Below are positions 40,847-49,831 of a stretch of DNA of 64,000 nucleotides, piece by piece. This stretch comes from Staphylococcus argensis. GTDB taxonomy: Bacteria > Bacillota > Bacilli > Staphylococcales > Staphylococcaceae. The stretch is taken from the NCBI RefSeq assembly GCF_002902305.1, contig NZ_PPPX01000001.1:629655-693654 (forward strand). Reading direction: 5' to 3'. Below the pieces are notes generated by a model. It had not been told where the DNA came from. It did not search any database and saw only the letters and a list, made by a program, of their open reading frames with translations. Positions within the stretch are counted from its first letter, which is position 1. Every line of letters starts with the position of its first letter. Position numbers and translations under genes: made by a program.

Positions 40847-42978
40847 TCGGTCAAGTGATTAGTGACCGTTATCGTGTAGTACGTAAACTTGGTGGCGGCG
40901 GGATGAGTACGGTCTATTTAGCTGAAGATACGATTCTTCAGCGCCAAGTTGCAGTTAAAGCGGTAACGGTACCTTCAGGAGAAAAAGATGCGACACTTCA
41001 ACGTTTTAACAGAGAAGTACACAACTTAACGCAACTTTCGCATGAGAATATCGTCAATGTCTATGATGTGACTGAAGACGATTATGACCATTTTTTTATC
41101 GTCATGGAATACATCAACGGGCCAACGCTGAATGAGTATATTGAACAGCATCAACCTCTAGACGTTGAAACTGCGATTAACTTTACAGAACAGATTATCA
41201 ATGGAATTGAACATGCCCATGAGCACCGTATCGTTCATCGTGATGTGAAGCCGCAGAACGTGCTCGTCTGTGAAGACTATACGTTGAAAGTGTTGGACTT
41301 TGGCATTGCGAAAGCGCTAAGTGAAACGACGATGACGCATACGAATAGTGTACTTGGAACGGTACAGTATCTTTCACCCGAACAAGCACGTGGTGAGAAT
41401 ACAGATAAGACGACTGATGTCTATTCAATAGGTATTGTGCTCTACGAACTCTTAATGGGTGAACCACCATTCAAAGGTGAGACGGCAATTAGTGTCGCGA
41501 TTCAACATATTCAATCTGCCATTCCGAATATAACTGAGACGCGTCAAGATGTGCCGCAAGCATTGAGTAATGTAGTCTTGAAAGCGACAGAGAAAGATCG
41601 TCATGACCGTTATCAAGATGTTTCTGAGATGCGTTCAGATTTACAGACGGCACTGGATTCCGATCATCAAGACGATGCAGTTTATCATACAGATAACACG
41701 CAAACTAAGACGGTACCGTTAAATACGGGATACGTGAATGAAACGCTGAGTCAGCAAACGACACAAATTCCTAATACTTCTCAAGCGAGCCAAGGTAGTG
41801 ATGCAGTTAACCATCAACAATTTCAAAGTGATGAAGGACAGTTTCACGCAGTACCAACTAAGAAACGTTCGAAGAAGAAGAAATTTTTCCTTGGCTTTAT
41901 CTTTTTACTACTCGTAGTGGCATTAGTGTCATTCGCAGGCTGGGGCATGTTTGGTAAGAAATACTCCGAAGCACCTGATGTGAGTGGCCATACGATGACA
42001 GAGGCGAAACAGCTTTTAAAAAAACATAAACTGAAAGTCGGAAAGGTCGATCACGCCTACAGTGACAAGTATGATGAAGATAAAGTTATCAGCTCGTCGC
42101 CGAAGATTGGCAGCCGTGTGAAACAAGGTTCGAAAGTGAATTTAACTGTGTCGAAAGGGCCTGAGATGGCAGAGATGCCCAACTTATACAATATGAGCAA
42201 AGCGTCGGCTGTAGAGACGTTGAATAAATTAGGTATTACGCATATCGACTTTGACACGGCATATACGAAATCTAACGTACCTAAAGGACATATTGAGTCA
42301 CAAAGTGTGGAACCTGGTAAAAAGATAAAAATTCATAACACAGAAATTAAATTGACGGAATCTCTGGGCTACAAGCAAGTTAAAGTCGGCGATTACGAAG
42401 GTAAAAGTGTTGCAGAAGCGACCGAAGCACTTGAAGAAAAAGGATTTAACGTGGCTGTGAGTAAACGCTACAGTAAAAAAGTTGAGAAAGACCATGTCAT
42501 TAGTCAAACACCTAAAAATAAAAAAGTGAATGAAGGCTCAACGGTTACGCTCGTGGCATCGTTAGGTGAACAACCGAAGTCTAAAGATGAAGATGACGAG
42601 GATCAAGATGATCAAGACGACCAAGACGATGAGAAGAAGGATAAAGACAAAGATAAAGGTGACGGAGATGACGCACGCGATAAACGTGACAAAGCGCAAT
42701 CTTCAGATTCAGATGCTCATCACAGCACAACCAAAGAATATGAAGCGAAAGAAGAGGTACCTTACTCTGGAAAAAAGGGCAAAAGCCAAAAGGTTCAAAT
42801 CTTTCGACGAGACCAGAATAGTGGTGGCAACACACCTTATCAAACGTATTTAATAACGAGTGATCAAGAGGTCGTCATTCCGCTCGAAATTCAACAAGGA
42901 CGAGATGCAGGCTATACGATTCGAGTTGATGGTCGCATCGTTGCAGATAAAGATATTGACTATGATGATATAGATTAA
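40843..42978 (+). CDS. pknB: PASTA-domain Ser/Thr protein kinase (PknB/Stk1)
   Basis: Membrane kinase that senses muropeptides or lipid II and regulates wall synthesis and division. The kinase domain (~1-270) has Gly-rich GGGGMSTVYLAED (~17-29), Lys in VAVKAV (~39), HRDVKPQNVL (~132-141) and DFGIAKAL. A basic patch and one membrane helix follow (~347-368). Outside the cell there are three PASTA domains (~373-440, 441-508, 509-577), then an Asp/Lys-rich stretch (~580-635) and a C-terminal domain. At 711 residues it is longer than the 664 I recall for S. aureus, the excess being mostly the charged stretch. A partner PASTA protein, PBP1, opens this window. Confidence 0.96.
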   Translation: MIGQVISDRYRVVRKLGGGGMSTVYLAEDTILQRQVAVKAVTVPSGEKDATLQRFNREVHNLTQLSHENIVNVYDVTEDDYDHFFIVMEYINGPTLNEYIEQHQPLDVETAINFTEQIINGIEHAHEHRIVHRDVKPQNVLVCEDYTLKVLDFGIAKALSETTMTHTNSVLGTVQYLSPEQARGENTDKTTDVYSIGIVLYELLMGEPPFKGETAISVAIQHIQSAIPNITETRQDVPQALSNVVLKATEKDRHDRYQDVSEMRSDLQTALDSDHQDDAVYHTDNTQTKTVPLNTGYVNETLSQQTTQIPNTSQASQGSDAVNHQQFQSDEGQFHAVPTKKRSKKKKFFLGFIFLLLVVALVSFAGWGMFGKKYSEAPDVSGHTMTEAKQLLKKHKLKVGKVDHAYSDKYDEDKVISSSPKIGSRVKQGSKVNLTVSKGPEMAEMPNLYNMSKASAVETLNKLGITHIDFDTAYTKSNVPKGHIESQSVEPGKKIKIHNTEIKLTESLGYKQVKVGDYEGKSVAEATEALEEKGFNVAVSKRYSKKVEKDHVISQTPKNKKVNEGSTVTLVASLGEQPKSKDEDDEDQDDQDDQDDEKKDKDKDKGDGDDARDKRDKAQSSDSDAHHSTTKEYEAKEEVPYSGKKGKSQKVQIFRRDQNSGGNTPYQTYLITSDQEVVIPLEIQQGRDAGYTIRVDGRIVADKDIDYDDID

Positions 42979-43096
42979 AGTGAATAGTTAAAATTAAAGC
43001 ATGGATGATGCATTTATCATGGGATTGCATAACGAAGGCAGTGCATCAGTCCAAGTTCAAGCATATTTGAAGCGCTTTTGGCTTATACATTTCTAA

Positions 43097-43150
43097 ATAA
43101 GAGTGGAACTGGGTAAATGAATTCGATGTCAGTTCCACTCTTATTTTAAT
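43097..43150 (+). terminator. Intrinsic terminator after pknB
   Basis: A perfect 15-bp stem, 43097-43111 with 43130-43144, followed by a T-rich tail. The remaining 42979-43265 sequence shows no gene. Confidence 0.88.
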
Positions 43151-43226
43151 AGCTGAAGTGAAGCGGTGGAGTGAATGAACAGCTAGTCAAGTCATGAACG
43201 AATAGTTATAAAGTTGATCTAACCTT

Positions 43227-43235
43227 TGATATAAT
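43227..43235 (+). promoter_or_regulatory. Extended -10 promoter for rsgA
   Basis: TGATATAAT at 43227-43235 fits the TGnTATAAT extended -10 consensus; the -35 is poor. It sits 31 bases before rsgA. Confidence 0.5.
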
Positions 43236-43265
43236 GAGATAAAGTATGAGAAGCGGGGTGTCATA

Positions 43266-44141
43266 GTGAAGACGGGACGCATAGTGAAATTAGTAAGTGG
43301 CGTGTACCAAGTTGATGTTGATGGTGCGCTCTACAATACCAAGCCAAGAGGGTTATTCAGGAAAAAGAAGTTCTCTCCTATCGTTGGGGATGTGGTTGAT
43401 TTCGAAGTAGAGAATGAGTCTGAAGGTTACATCTATCATGTCCATGAACGGTCAAACCAGCTGAAACGCCCACCAGTGAGTAATATCGACCACTTGGTCA
43501 TCGTGATGAGTGCCAAAGCACCAGATTTCTCTTCACAACTGCTAGATCGCTTTCTCGTTATTGCCCATTCATATGCGCTATCGCCAAGTATAGTAGTGAC
43601 AAAGAAAGATTTACTTACTGATAAAGCGTCTCAGGATTTAAACGAACGCTTAGAAGTCTATCGTGAATTAGGTTATGACGTAGAAGTCGTAGGTCGTGAC
43701 GATGCAGTCGAGCAGTTATTTACAAATTGGTCTGAAGGTTTAGTGGTCTTAAGCGGCCAATCTGGCGTCGGTAAATCTACGCTGTTAAATAAATTCCATC
43801 CTGAGTTGTCTCTAGAAACTCAAGATATCTCTAAAGCATTAAATCGCGGTCGTCATACGACACGTCACATTGAATTATTTAAATTTGAAAAGGGCTATGT
43901 AGCCGATACCCCCGGCTTTAGCGCCTTAGACTTTGACCACATTGATAAGACAGAACTTAAAGATTATTTCGTAGAGATTGAAGATTATGGTACAGCTTGC
44001 AAGTTTCGTGATTGTATGCACATGAAAGAGCCGAAATGTCACGTTAAAGCCCAAGTAGAAGTGGGTGCTATACGTGAGTTTAGGTATCAACATTACGTAC
44101 AACTTTACGAAGAACTTGCGAATAGAAAGGAAAGATACTGA
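43266..44141 (+). CDS. rsgA: Ribosome small-subunit biogenesis GTPase RsgA (YloQ/CpgA)
   Basis: Circularly permuted GTPase that tests maturation of the 30S subunit. Starts with GTG behind GGGGTG. An N-terminal OB fold (~1-70) precedes the permuted GTPase motifs: G4 VTKKD (~110-114), then P-loop GQSGVGKST (~164-172), then DTPGF (~216-220). The C-terminal zinc finger has Cys and His in [14 protein letters not shown] (~246-259). 291 residues. rpe starts at the next base. Confidence 0.96.
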   Translation: MKTGRIVKLVSGVYQVDVDGALYNTKPRGLFRKKKFSPIVGDVVDFEVENESEGYIYHVHERSNQLKRPPVSNIDHLVIVMSAKAPDFSSQLLDRFLVIAHSYALSPSIVVTKKDLLTDKASQDLNERLEVYRELGYDVEVVGRDDAVEQLFTNWSEGLVVLSGQSGVGKSTLLNKFHPELSLETQDISKALNRGRHTTRHIELFKFEKGYVADTPGFSALDFDHIDKTELKDYFVEIEDYGTACKFRDCMHMKEPKCHVKAQVEVGAIREFRYQHYVQLYEELANRKERY

Positions 44142-44786
44142 ATGGCTCAACTATTCCCCTCATTATTAGCTGCGGACTTTCTCCACTTAGATCAGGAGTT
44201 GTGCGCATTAGAAGACGCTGGTGTAGACGGTGTACACTTTGATGTGATGGACGGACAATTTGTTCCGAATATTTCTGTAGGACTACCTGTCTTGAATGCC
44301 GTACGTCGCGGTACGAATTTACCGATTGATGTTCACTTAATGATTGAAGATCCAGGTGTTTATGTTCAGCACTTTATTGATTATGGTGCAGACATGATAT
44401 CAGTTCATGTCGAAGCAACGCCCCATATCCATAGTGTGATTCAGAAGATTAAAGATGGGGGCGCGAAAGCGGGCGTCGTCATTAATCCAGGTACACCTGT
44501 GAGTATGATTGAACCGATATTAGCGTTTGTGGATTATGTACTCGTGATGACAGTCAATCCTGGCTTTGGAGGACAAGTCTTTATTGAACGTTGTTTAGAT
44601 AAAGTACGTACGCTCGCACAGTTTAAAGCAACGCAGCAATTAGACTTTGATATCGAGGTAGATGGAGGTATAAATGCAGACACAGTAACCCAAGCTTTAG
44701 ATGCTGGTGCAACAATGCTCGTAACAGGCTCTTATTTCTTCCATCAACCTGATTATCGTCAAGCAACACAGCAGCTGAAAGGTTGA
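44142..44786 (+). CDS. rpe: Ribulose-phosphate 3-epimerase
   Basis: Interconverts ribulose 5-phosphate and xylulose 5-phosphate in the pentose phosphate pathway. TIM-barrel protein with HFDVMDGQFVPN (~33-44, metal His and Asp), DVHLMIEDP (~66-74), and the phosphate-binding MTVNPGFGGQ loop (~136-145) and VDGGIN (~173-178). 214 residues. Directly abuts rsgA, as in B. subtilis. Confidence 0.97.
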   Translation: MAQLFPSLLAADFLHLDQELCALEDAGVDGVHFDVMDGQFVPNISVGLPVLNAVRRGTNLPIDVHLMIEDPGVYVQHFIDYGADMISVHVEATPHIHSVIQKIKDGGAKAGVVINPGTPVSMIEPILAFVDYVLVMTVNPGFGGQVFIERCLDKVRTLAQFKATQQLDFDIEVDGGINADTVTQALDAGATMLVTGSYFFHQPDYRQATQQLKG

Positions 44787-44790
44787 TTGA

Positions 44791-45432
44791 ATGCGTATAA
44801 ATTTATTATGTAGTCGTAGAAATTTACCAGAGAACCTTTTTCAAGAGCGAGAATCAGAACGATGGGCGGGCATCGATAGAGGTGCCTTGATCTTACTTGA
44901 AGAGGATATCAAACCGTGCATGGCCATTGGTGACTTTGATTCGGTTAGTGAACAAGAACGAGATTATTTGGAATCGCATCTCGTACTCAACCCACATAAA
45001 TCTGAGAAAGATGATACTGATTTAGCATTAGGTGTCATGCAGGCGGTTGAAGAAGGTTATACAGAAATCGATATTTATGGTGCGACAGGCGGCAGATTGG
45101 ATCACTTTATGGGTGTATTGCAAATTCTGGAGAAGCCTGAGTATGAAGTTAAAAATATAACCATTCGAGTGAAAGATGCGACAAATATAATCACTTATTT
45201 AGGTCGTGGTGAGCATAAAGTTGATAGAGATTCAGAATATCAGTACATTTCTTTCTTACCTGTGATGTATCCAACTGTTATTTCACTAGAACACTTTAAA
45301 TATCCTTTGAATCATGAGCAATTGAATGTCGGGAGTACCCTAACGGTGTCGAATGAACTATTAGAACCTGAAGGACAAGTGACTTTACATTATGGTGGCG
45401 TCTTGATGATTCGTAGTCGAGATGCGAAGTGA
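44791..45432 (+). CDS. thiN: Thiamine pyrophosphokinase
   Basis: Transfers pyrophosphate from ATP to thiamine. The family core is visible: IDRGALILLE (~30-39), the catalytic AIGDFDSVS (~48-56), HKSEKDDTDLALGVM (~70-84) and GATGGRLDHFMG (~97-108). The C-terminal beta-sandwich binds thiamine. 213 residues. It starts 4 bases after rpe and ends this run. Confidence 0.94.
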   Translation: MRINLLCSRRNLPENLFQERESERWAGIDRGALILLEEDIKPCMAIGDFDSVSEQERDYLESHLVLNPHKSEKDDTDLALGVMQAVEEGYTEIDIYGATGGRLDHFMGVLQILEKPEYEVKNITIRVKDATNIITYLGRGEHKVDRDSEYQYISFLPVMYPTVISLEHFKYPLNHEQLNVGSTLTVSNELLEPEGQVTLHYGGVLMIRSRDAK

Positions 45433-45527
45433 AGAGGTACAGATGTGTGATTGTGGCATGAAGTAGCAACTCGTGAGGCTGCCGAATGAAGCGTAGATTA
45501 TGCGTGAGAAGTAATTGATGATATAAA

Positions 45528-45566
45528 GAAAAAACTTGACTTCCCACATAGAAGTCAAGTTTTCTT
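45528..45566. terminator. Bidirectional terminator between thiN and rpmB
   Basis: A perfect 13-bp stem, 45531-45543 with 45551-45563, whose A-rich and T-rich ends serve both convergent genes. Confidence 0.88.
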
Positions 45567-45580
45567 GTGCATTATATTTA

Positions 45581-45769
45581 TTAAACTCTAGTAACTTTAC
45601 CAGATTTTAAAGCACGAGCTGAAACCCAAACTTTTTTAGGTTTACCGTCAACTAAAATTCTAACTTTTTGTAAGTTAGCGTTCCATCTACGTTTAGTAGA
45701 GTTTAAAGCGTGTGAACGTTTGTTACCAGTTGAAGCTTTACGGCCTGTTACGTAACATTGTTTAGCCAT
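45581..45769 (-). CDS. rpmB: 50S ribosomal protein L28
   Basis: Large-subunit ribosomal protein. The 62-residue basic protein begins [20 protein letters not shown] and has the [13 protein letters not shown] core (~26-38) typical of L28; it lacks the zinc-binding cysteine set of some paralogues. The minus-strand start has a full AAAGGAGG site 8 bases upstream. It is divergent from fakA, as in other staphylococci and bacilli. Confidence 0.97.
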   Translation of the reverse strand: MAKQCYVTGRKASTGNKRSHALNSTKRRWNANLQKVRILVDGKPKKVWVSARALKSGKVTRV

Positions 45770-46153
45770 GCGTGTACCTCCTTTAATAAATATAAATACA
45801 CTAAACTACTATATACCATTTGAATTTACCATAATTTTCTAGATGAGGCAATCAAATTACACATTTAAGTAACAAATTTTATTTCGGCGGATATAACTTT
45901 TATGTTATAATTCCATATTGTGGAGAAGTATAAGAAAATAATTATATATAGATTACTCTAGCTCTGTGTTCAATTCAAACAGGCAACACAGGGCCTCCAA
46001 GACATTTTATTCAAATGATTAGAAATTAAAATTAAAACGATAAATGAAGAGCAATCGTTATCAACATATAATAGAAGTATTGTAGAACGTGAATGTGACA
46101 TCTTAATATACATAGAATTCACGTTGAGAAGACGAGTAGGAGGATACAAGTAA
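45770..46153. other. Divergent rpmB-fakA intergenic region
   Basis: Contains the rpmB leader on the minus strand, a hairpin CTGTGTT/AACACAG (45964-45970 with 45985-45991), and a perfect 9-base inverted repeat AACGTGAAT/ATTCACGTT (46086-46094 with 46117-46125) just before the fakA ribosome binding site (46137-46143). The small yloU (Asp23-family) gene that normally sits here is absent; no remnant is recognisable. Confidence 0.6.
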
Positions 46154-47818
46154 ATGGTAAGGAATATCGATGGTAAATTATTTGCGAAGATGATTGAACA
46201 GGGAGCGCAAAATTTATCAAACAATGTTAACTTAATCGACTCATTAAACGTCTATCCAGTTCCTGATGGTGATACTGGAACTAATATGAACTTAACTATG
46301 ACATCTGGGAATGAGGCTGTCTCTAACCAAGCGTCTTCTCACATTGGGCAAGTAGGACAAGTCTTCGCGAAAGGTTTACTCATGGGCGCTCGTGGAAATT
46401 CAGGAGTGATCCTCTCCCAAATCTTTCGTGGGTTCTGTCAACATATTGAGCAAGATGCTGAAATTGATGTGCCACAACTTGCTAAGGCGTTACAAGCAAG
46501 TGTGGAAACAGCATATCAAGCTATCGTGAAGCCAGTGGAAGGTACGATTCTGACAGTTGCTAAAGACACTGCGGAGAAAGCGATGTCAGTAGCGGATAAT
46601 CATGAGGAGATGGAATCTTTCTTCCAAACTATCATTGAAGCCGCGAATCAATCATTAGAGAATACGCCTAATCTACTGCCGGTCTTGAAAGAAGTCGGCG
46701 TTGTTGATAGTGGAGGTAAAGGCTTAGTTACTGTGTTAGAAGGTTTCTTAGCTGGCCTCAAAGGTGAAACGATTGAAGCAAGTACTTCGAATACAGCTGA
46801 GAATGTTGCAGAGGTTGATCTTGAAACAGAAGCACATGACTTTCATGGCGTTATGAATACTGAGGATATTCAATACGGCTATTGTACAGAAGTTATGGCA
46901 CGCTTTAACGACGCTGGTAAAGCATTCGATGAACAGCAATTTAGAGAAGATATGAGCACGTTCGGTAACTCATTGCTCGTGATTAACGATGATGAGATTG
47001 TCAAAGTTCACGTGCATACTGAAAAGCCTGGCGATGTCTTTAATTATGTACAACAATATGGTGAACTCATTAAGTTGAAAGTTGAAAATATGCGCGAACA
47101 ACATCGCGAAGTCGTGCGAAAAGAACAAAGTCAACAAGGTAATCAAGACGATATTGCGCAAGTAGAAACTGCAATCATCGCGATTTCAATGGGTGAGGGT
47201 ATCTCTGAACTCTTCAAATCAATGGGTGCGACACACATTATTAGCGGTGGTCAAACGATGAATCCATCTACTGAAGACATCGTGAAAGTAATTGAACAAT
47301 CAGGTTGTCAACGCGCGATGATTCTTCCAAATAATAAGAACATCATCTTAGCAAGTGAACAAGCTGCTGATATGGTTCAAGCTGAGACAGTAGTTATTCC
47401 TACACGTTCAGTTCCTCAAGGTATCACAGCGTTATTTAATTTAGATCATGACGCCGAACTATCTGAGAATAAAGAAACAATGATGGAAGCGTTGGAAGCA
47501 GTCATGTCTGGTGCAGTGACGACGGCAGTTCGAGATACCCAAGTCGATGGTGTGACGATTAAGGAACACGATTATATTGGTTTGATGAATGATAAAATTG
47601 TGACGAGCGATGCACAACTTACTGAAACATTACGTGGCTTGATGCAACAGATGGTCACTGAGGATAGCGAAATTATTACATTAATATCCGGTGAAGATGC
47701 GAATGTGGAAGATACAGAAGCATTGATTGAATGGCTTGAAGCGCAATATCCTGAAGTTGAAATTGATGAACATGAAGGGCAGCAGCCAGTTTATCCGTAT
47801 TTATTTGCGGTAGAATAA
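46154..47818 (+). CDS. fakA: Fatty acid kinase subunit FakA (DAK domain, YloV)
   Basis: ATP-binding subunit that phosphorylates exogenous fatty acids held by FakB, feeding PlsX/PlsY phospholipid synthesis. N-terminal DhaL-like kinase domain with [14 protein letters not shown] (~34-47) and [17 protein letters not shown] (~75-91), a middle linker domain with the Cys-containing YGYCTEVM segment (~238-245), and a C-terminal FakB-binding domain. 554 residues. Start has TAGGAGG 10 bases upstream. It shares this window with plsX, its downstream partner pathway. Confidence 0.95.
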   Translation: MVRNIDGKLFAKMIEQGAQNLSNNVNLIDSLNVYPVPDGDTGTNMNLTMTSGNEAVSNQASSHIGQVGQVFAKGLLMGARGNSGVILSQIFRGFCQHIEQDAEIDVPQLAKALQASVETAYQAIVKPVEGTILTVAKDTAEKAMSVADNHEEMESFFQTIIEAANQSLENTPNLLPVLKEVGVVDSGGKGLVTVLEGFLAGLKGETIEASTSNTAENVAEVDLETEAHDFHGVMNTEDIQYGYCTEVMARFNDAGKAFDEQQFREDMSTFGNSLLVINDDEIVKVHVHTEKPGDVFNYVQQYGELIKLKVENMREQHREVVRKEQSQQGNQDDIAQVETAIIAISMGEGISELFKSMGATHIISGGQTMNPSTEDIVKVIEQSGCQRAMILPNNKNIILASEQAADMVQAETVVIPTRSVPQGITALFNLDHDAELSENKETMMEALEAVMSGAVTTAVRDTQVDGVTIKEHDYIGLMNDKIVTSDAQLTETLRGLMQQMVTEDSEIITLISGEDANVEDTEALIEWLEAQYPEVEIDEHEGQQPVYPYLFAVE

Positions 47819-48275
47819 CATTGAAAATGAGATTGCTTTAAATTGATTCAGCAGTCTTTGATTTCAATTGCGTAAGATATTAATTCCATTATCCATTAAA
47901 AATTAAAAATCAAAGACATCAGTAACGAGGATATGACTTGGATTAACGTCCACTGTCATTATCCTCGTTTTTAGTTTAAAGAAGAATTAACTATACTATT
48001 ATTTATTGCTATCACACAACGAATTTTAATGTTTTAAAATACCTCTATACCAGTATTTATAGCGTCTTAAAAACTTTCTTATTGCTAGAACACCTGCTAT
48101 AATAAACGGGCATAACAATGAATGAAAGCGTTTTTATGAATGATGAAAAATAATTTAGTCAATGATATGAAATCGAATATGAATATTAAGATGAAGTTAT
48201 AATATTTTGCGACTTACTCACTTTTCTGTATCAGAAACAGTAATCGATGAATAAAGACAACGATAGGAGACAACC
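47819..48275 (+). other. fakA-sdaAB intergenic region with terminator and possible promoter
   Basis: A strong terminator ends fakA: AACGAGGATA (47924-47933) with TATCCTCGTT (47960-47969) extended by TGAC/GTCA, followed by five T's. An extended -10 box TGCTATAAT (48095-48103) may start sdaAB transcription; another TATAAT at 48197-48202 lacks a clear -35. The rest is AT-rich without a gene. Confidence 0.6.
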
Positions 48276-48941
48276 ATGAAGTTTAAAAGTGTATTTGATA
48301 TTATCGGACCCACTATGGTAGGGCCTTCCTCTTCGCATACAGCTGGAGCCGTCCGCATCGGTCTAGTAGCTAGAGGTTTATTCGCTGAGACGCCTGACCA
48401 AGTTGATATTTACCTCTATGGCTCATTTATGGAAACCTACAAAGGTCATGGAACCGACGTAGCTTTAGTTGGTGGGTTGTTAGGTTACGATACAGACGAT
48501 GACCGTTTGCCAACAAGTATTCAAACAGCTGAAGCAATGGGAATGCGTATTAATTTTATCGAAATGAAAGAAGAACGTTCTCACCCCAATACGACGATTC
48601 TGCACATGCGTAAAGGACAGAAAGATATTTCTGTAGAAGGAATTTCAATCGGTGGCGGTAATATTGAAATTGTAGCGATTAATGGCTTTAAGATTACTTT
48701 GAGTGGGAATTACCCAGCCCTGCTCGTCTTCCACCAAGATACCTTTGGAACGATTGGTAAAGTTGCCAATATATTGGGTGAGCACAGTATTAATGTCGGA
48801 AGCATGCAGGTGTCTCGTAAGGAGAAAGGGGATCAAGCATTGATGACATGTGAGCTAGATGACGCAATCGATGATGAGATTCTTACGCAAATACGAGAAG
48901 TTGAAGGTGTCGTCACTGTGTCACTGATGGGGAATGATTAA
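48276..48941 (+). CDS. sdaAB: L-serine dehydratase, beta subunit (iron-sulfur type)
   Basis: Partner subunit of the [4Fe-4S] L-serine deaminase that makes pyruvate and ammonia. The substrate-binding GPSSSHTAGAVRIG motif is at ~15-28, and a C-terminal ACT domain (~145-221, VANILGEHSINVGSMQVSR) may sense an amino acid. 221 residues. An AGGAG site lies before the ATG. In B. subtilis sdaAB-sdaAA occupy this same locus; in S. aureus, as I recall, they are elsewhere. Confidence 0.94.
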   Translation: MKFKSVFDIIGPTMVGPSSSHTAGAVRIGLVARGLFAETPDQVDIYLYGSFMETYKGHGTDVALVGGLLGYDTDDDRLPTSIQTAEAMGMRINFIEMKEERSHPNTTILHMRKGQKDISVEGISIGGGNIEIVAINGFKITLSGNYPALLVFHQDTFGTIGKVANILGEHSINVGSMQVSRKEKGDQALMTCELDDAIDDEILTQIREVEGVVTVSLMGND

Positions 48942-48954
48942 CAGGGGGAGAATG

Positions 48955-49830
48955 ATGTTTAAGAGTATCAAAGAATTACTAGCAATTTGTGAAGCTGAAT
49001 CACTTGCAATTCATGAAGTGATGATGCGTCAAGAGATGTCAGTGACAGGACTTACTGAGGAAGATGTTTATGCTCGTATGGATAAGAATTTACAGACGAT
49101 GGAGCATGCTTTAGAGCAAGGCTTGACTGGTGGCGGAGTGGTTTCGACGACAGGACTTACTGGCGGAGATGCACTGCTACTACAACGTTACATCAACTCG
49201 GGCGCCTCTCTAGCAGGAGAGACAATGCTTGATGTGGTAAGTCGAGCGATGGCGACAAACGAAGTGAATGCCGCTATGGGTAAAATTTGTGCCACACCTA
49301 CTGCAGGCTCAGCCGGCGTAGTGCCTGGCGTCCTTTTTGGTTTACGCTCCAAACTCAATCCTTCACGGAGAGATATGCTTAACTTTCTGTTGACAGCCGG
49401 TGCCTTTGGATTTGTAGTTGCTAATAATGCGTCTATTTCAGGAGCAGCAGGTGGTTGTCAAGCTGAAGTGGGTTCTGCAGCAGCGATGGCAGCTGCGGCC
49501 ACTGTAGAACTTGCCGGTGGTTCGCCGCAACAATCAGCTGAAGCCTTTGCAATTTGTTTGAAAAATATGCTAGGTTTAGTGTGTGATCCAGTCGCTGGCT
49601 TAGTAGAGGTACCATGTGTGAAACGTAATGCAGCAGGGTCTTCCAATGCAGTCGTTTCAGCAGATATGGCGTTAGCCGGAATTCAATCTCGCATTCCAAC
49701 AGACGAGGTCATTGAAGCAATGTTTCGTATTGGACAAACGATGCCGTCAGCCTTGCGTGAAACAGGACGAGGTGGCTTAGCAGGTACGCCAACAGGTCAG
49801 CGCTTAAAACAACAAATATTTGGTGATTAA
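48955..49830 (+). CDS. sdaAA: L-serine dehydratase, alpha subunit (iron-sulfur type)
   Basis: Cluster-bearing catalytic subunit that acts with SdaAB. I chose the second ATG of a tandem (48955), behind AGGGGGAG, which gives a product starting MFKSIKEL of 291 residues; an upstream ATG at 48934 overlaps sdaAB. Likely cluster cysteines are in [13 protein letters not shown] (~165), GLVCDPVAG and [13 protein letters not shown] (~205-220). Ends with the family's GGLAGTPTG region. The two subunits are adjacent, so probably made together. Confidence 0.93.
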   Translation: MFKSIKELLAICEAESLAIHEVMMRQEMSVTGLTEEDVYARMDKNLQTMEHALEQGLTGGGVVSTTGLTGGDALLLQRYINSGASLAGETMLDVVSRAMATNEVNAAMGKICATPTAGSAGVVPGVLFGLRSKLNPSRRDMLNFLLTAGAFGFVVANNASISGAAGGCQAEVGSAAAMAAAATVELAGGSPQQSAEAFAICLKNMLGLVCDPVAGLVEVPCVKRNAAGSSNAVVSADMALAGIQSRIPTDEVIEAMFRIGQTMPSALRETGRGGLAGTPTGQRLKQQIFGD

Positions 49831-49831
49831 T

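Noticed and set aside
45970..46224. 84-codon minus-strand ORF as a possible yloU remnant
   Set aside because: It overlaps the fakA start and its sequence does not resemble Asp23-family proteins.
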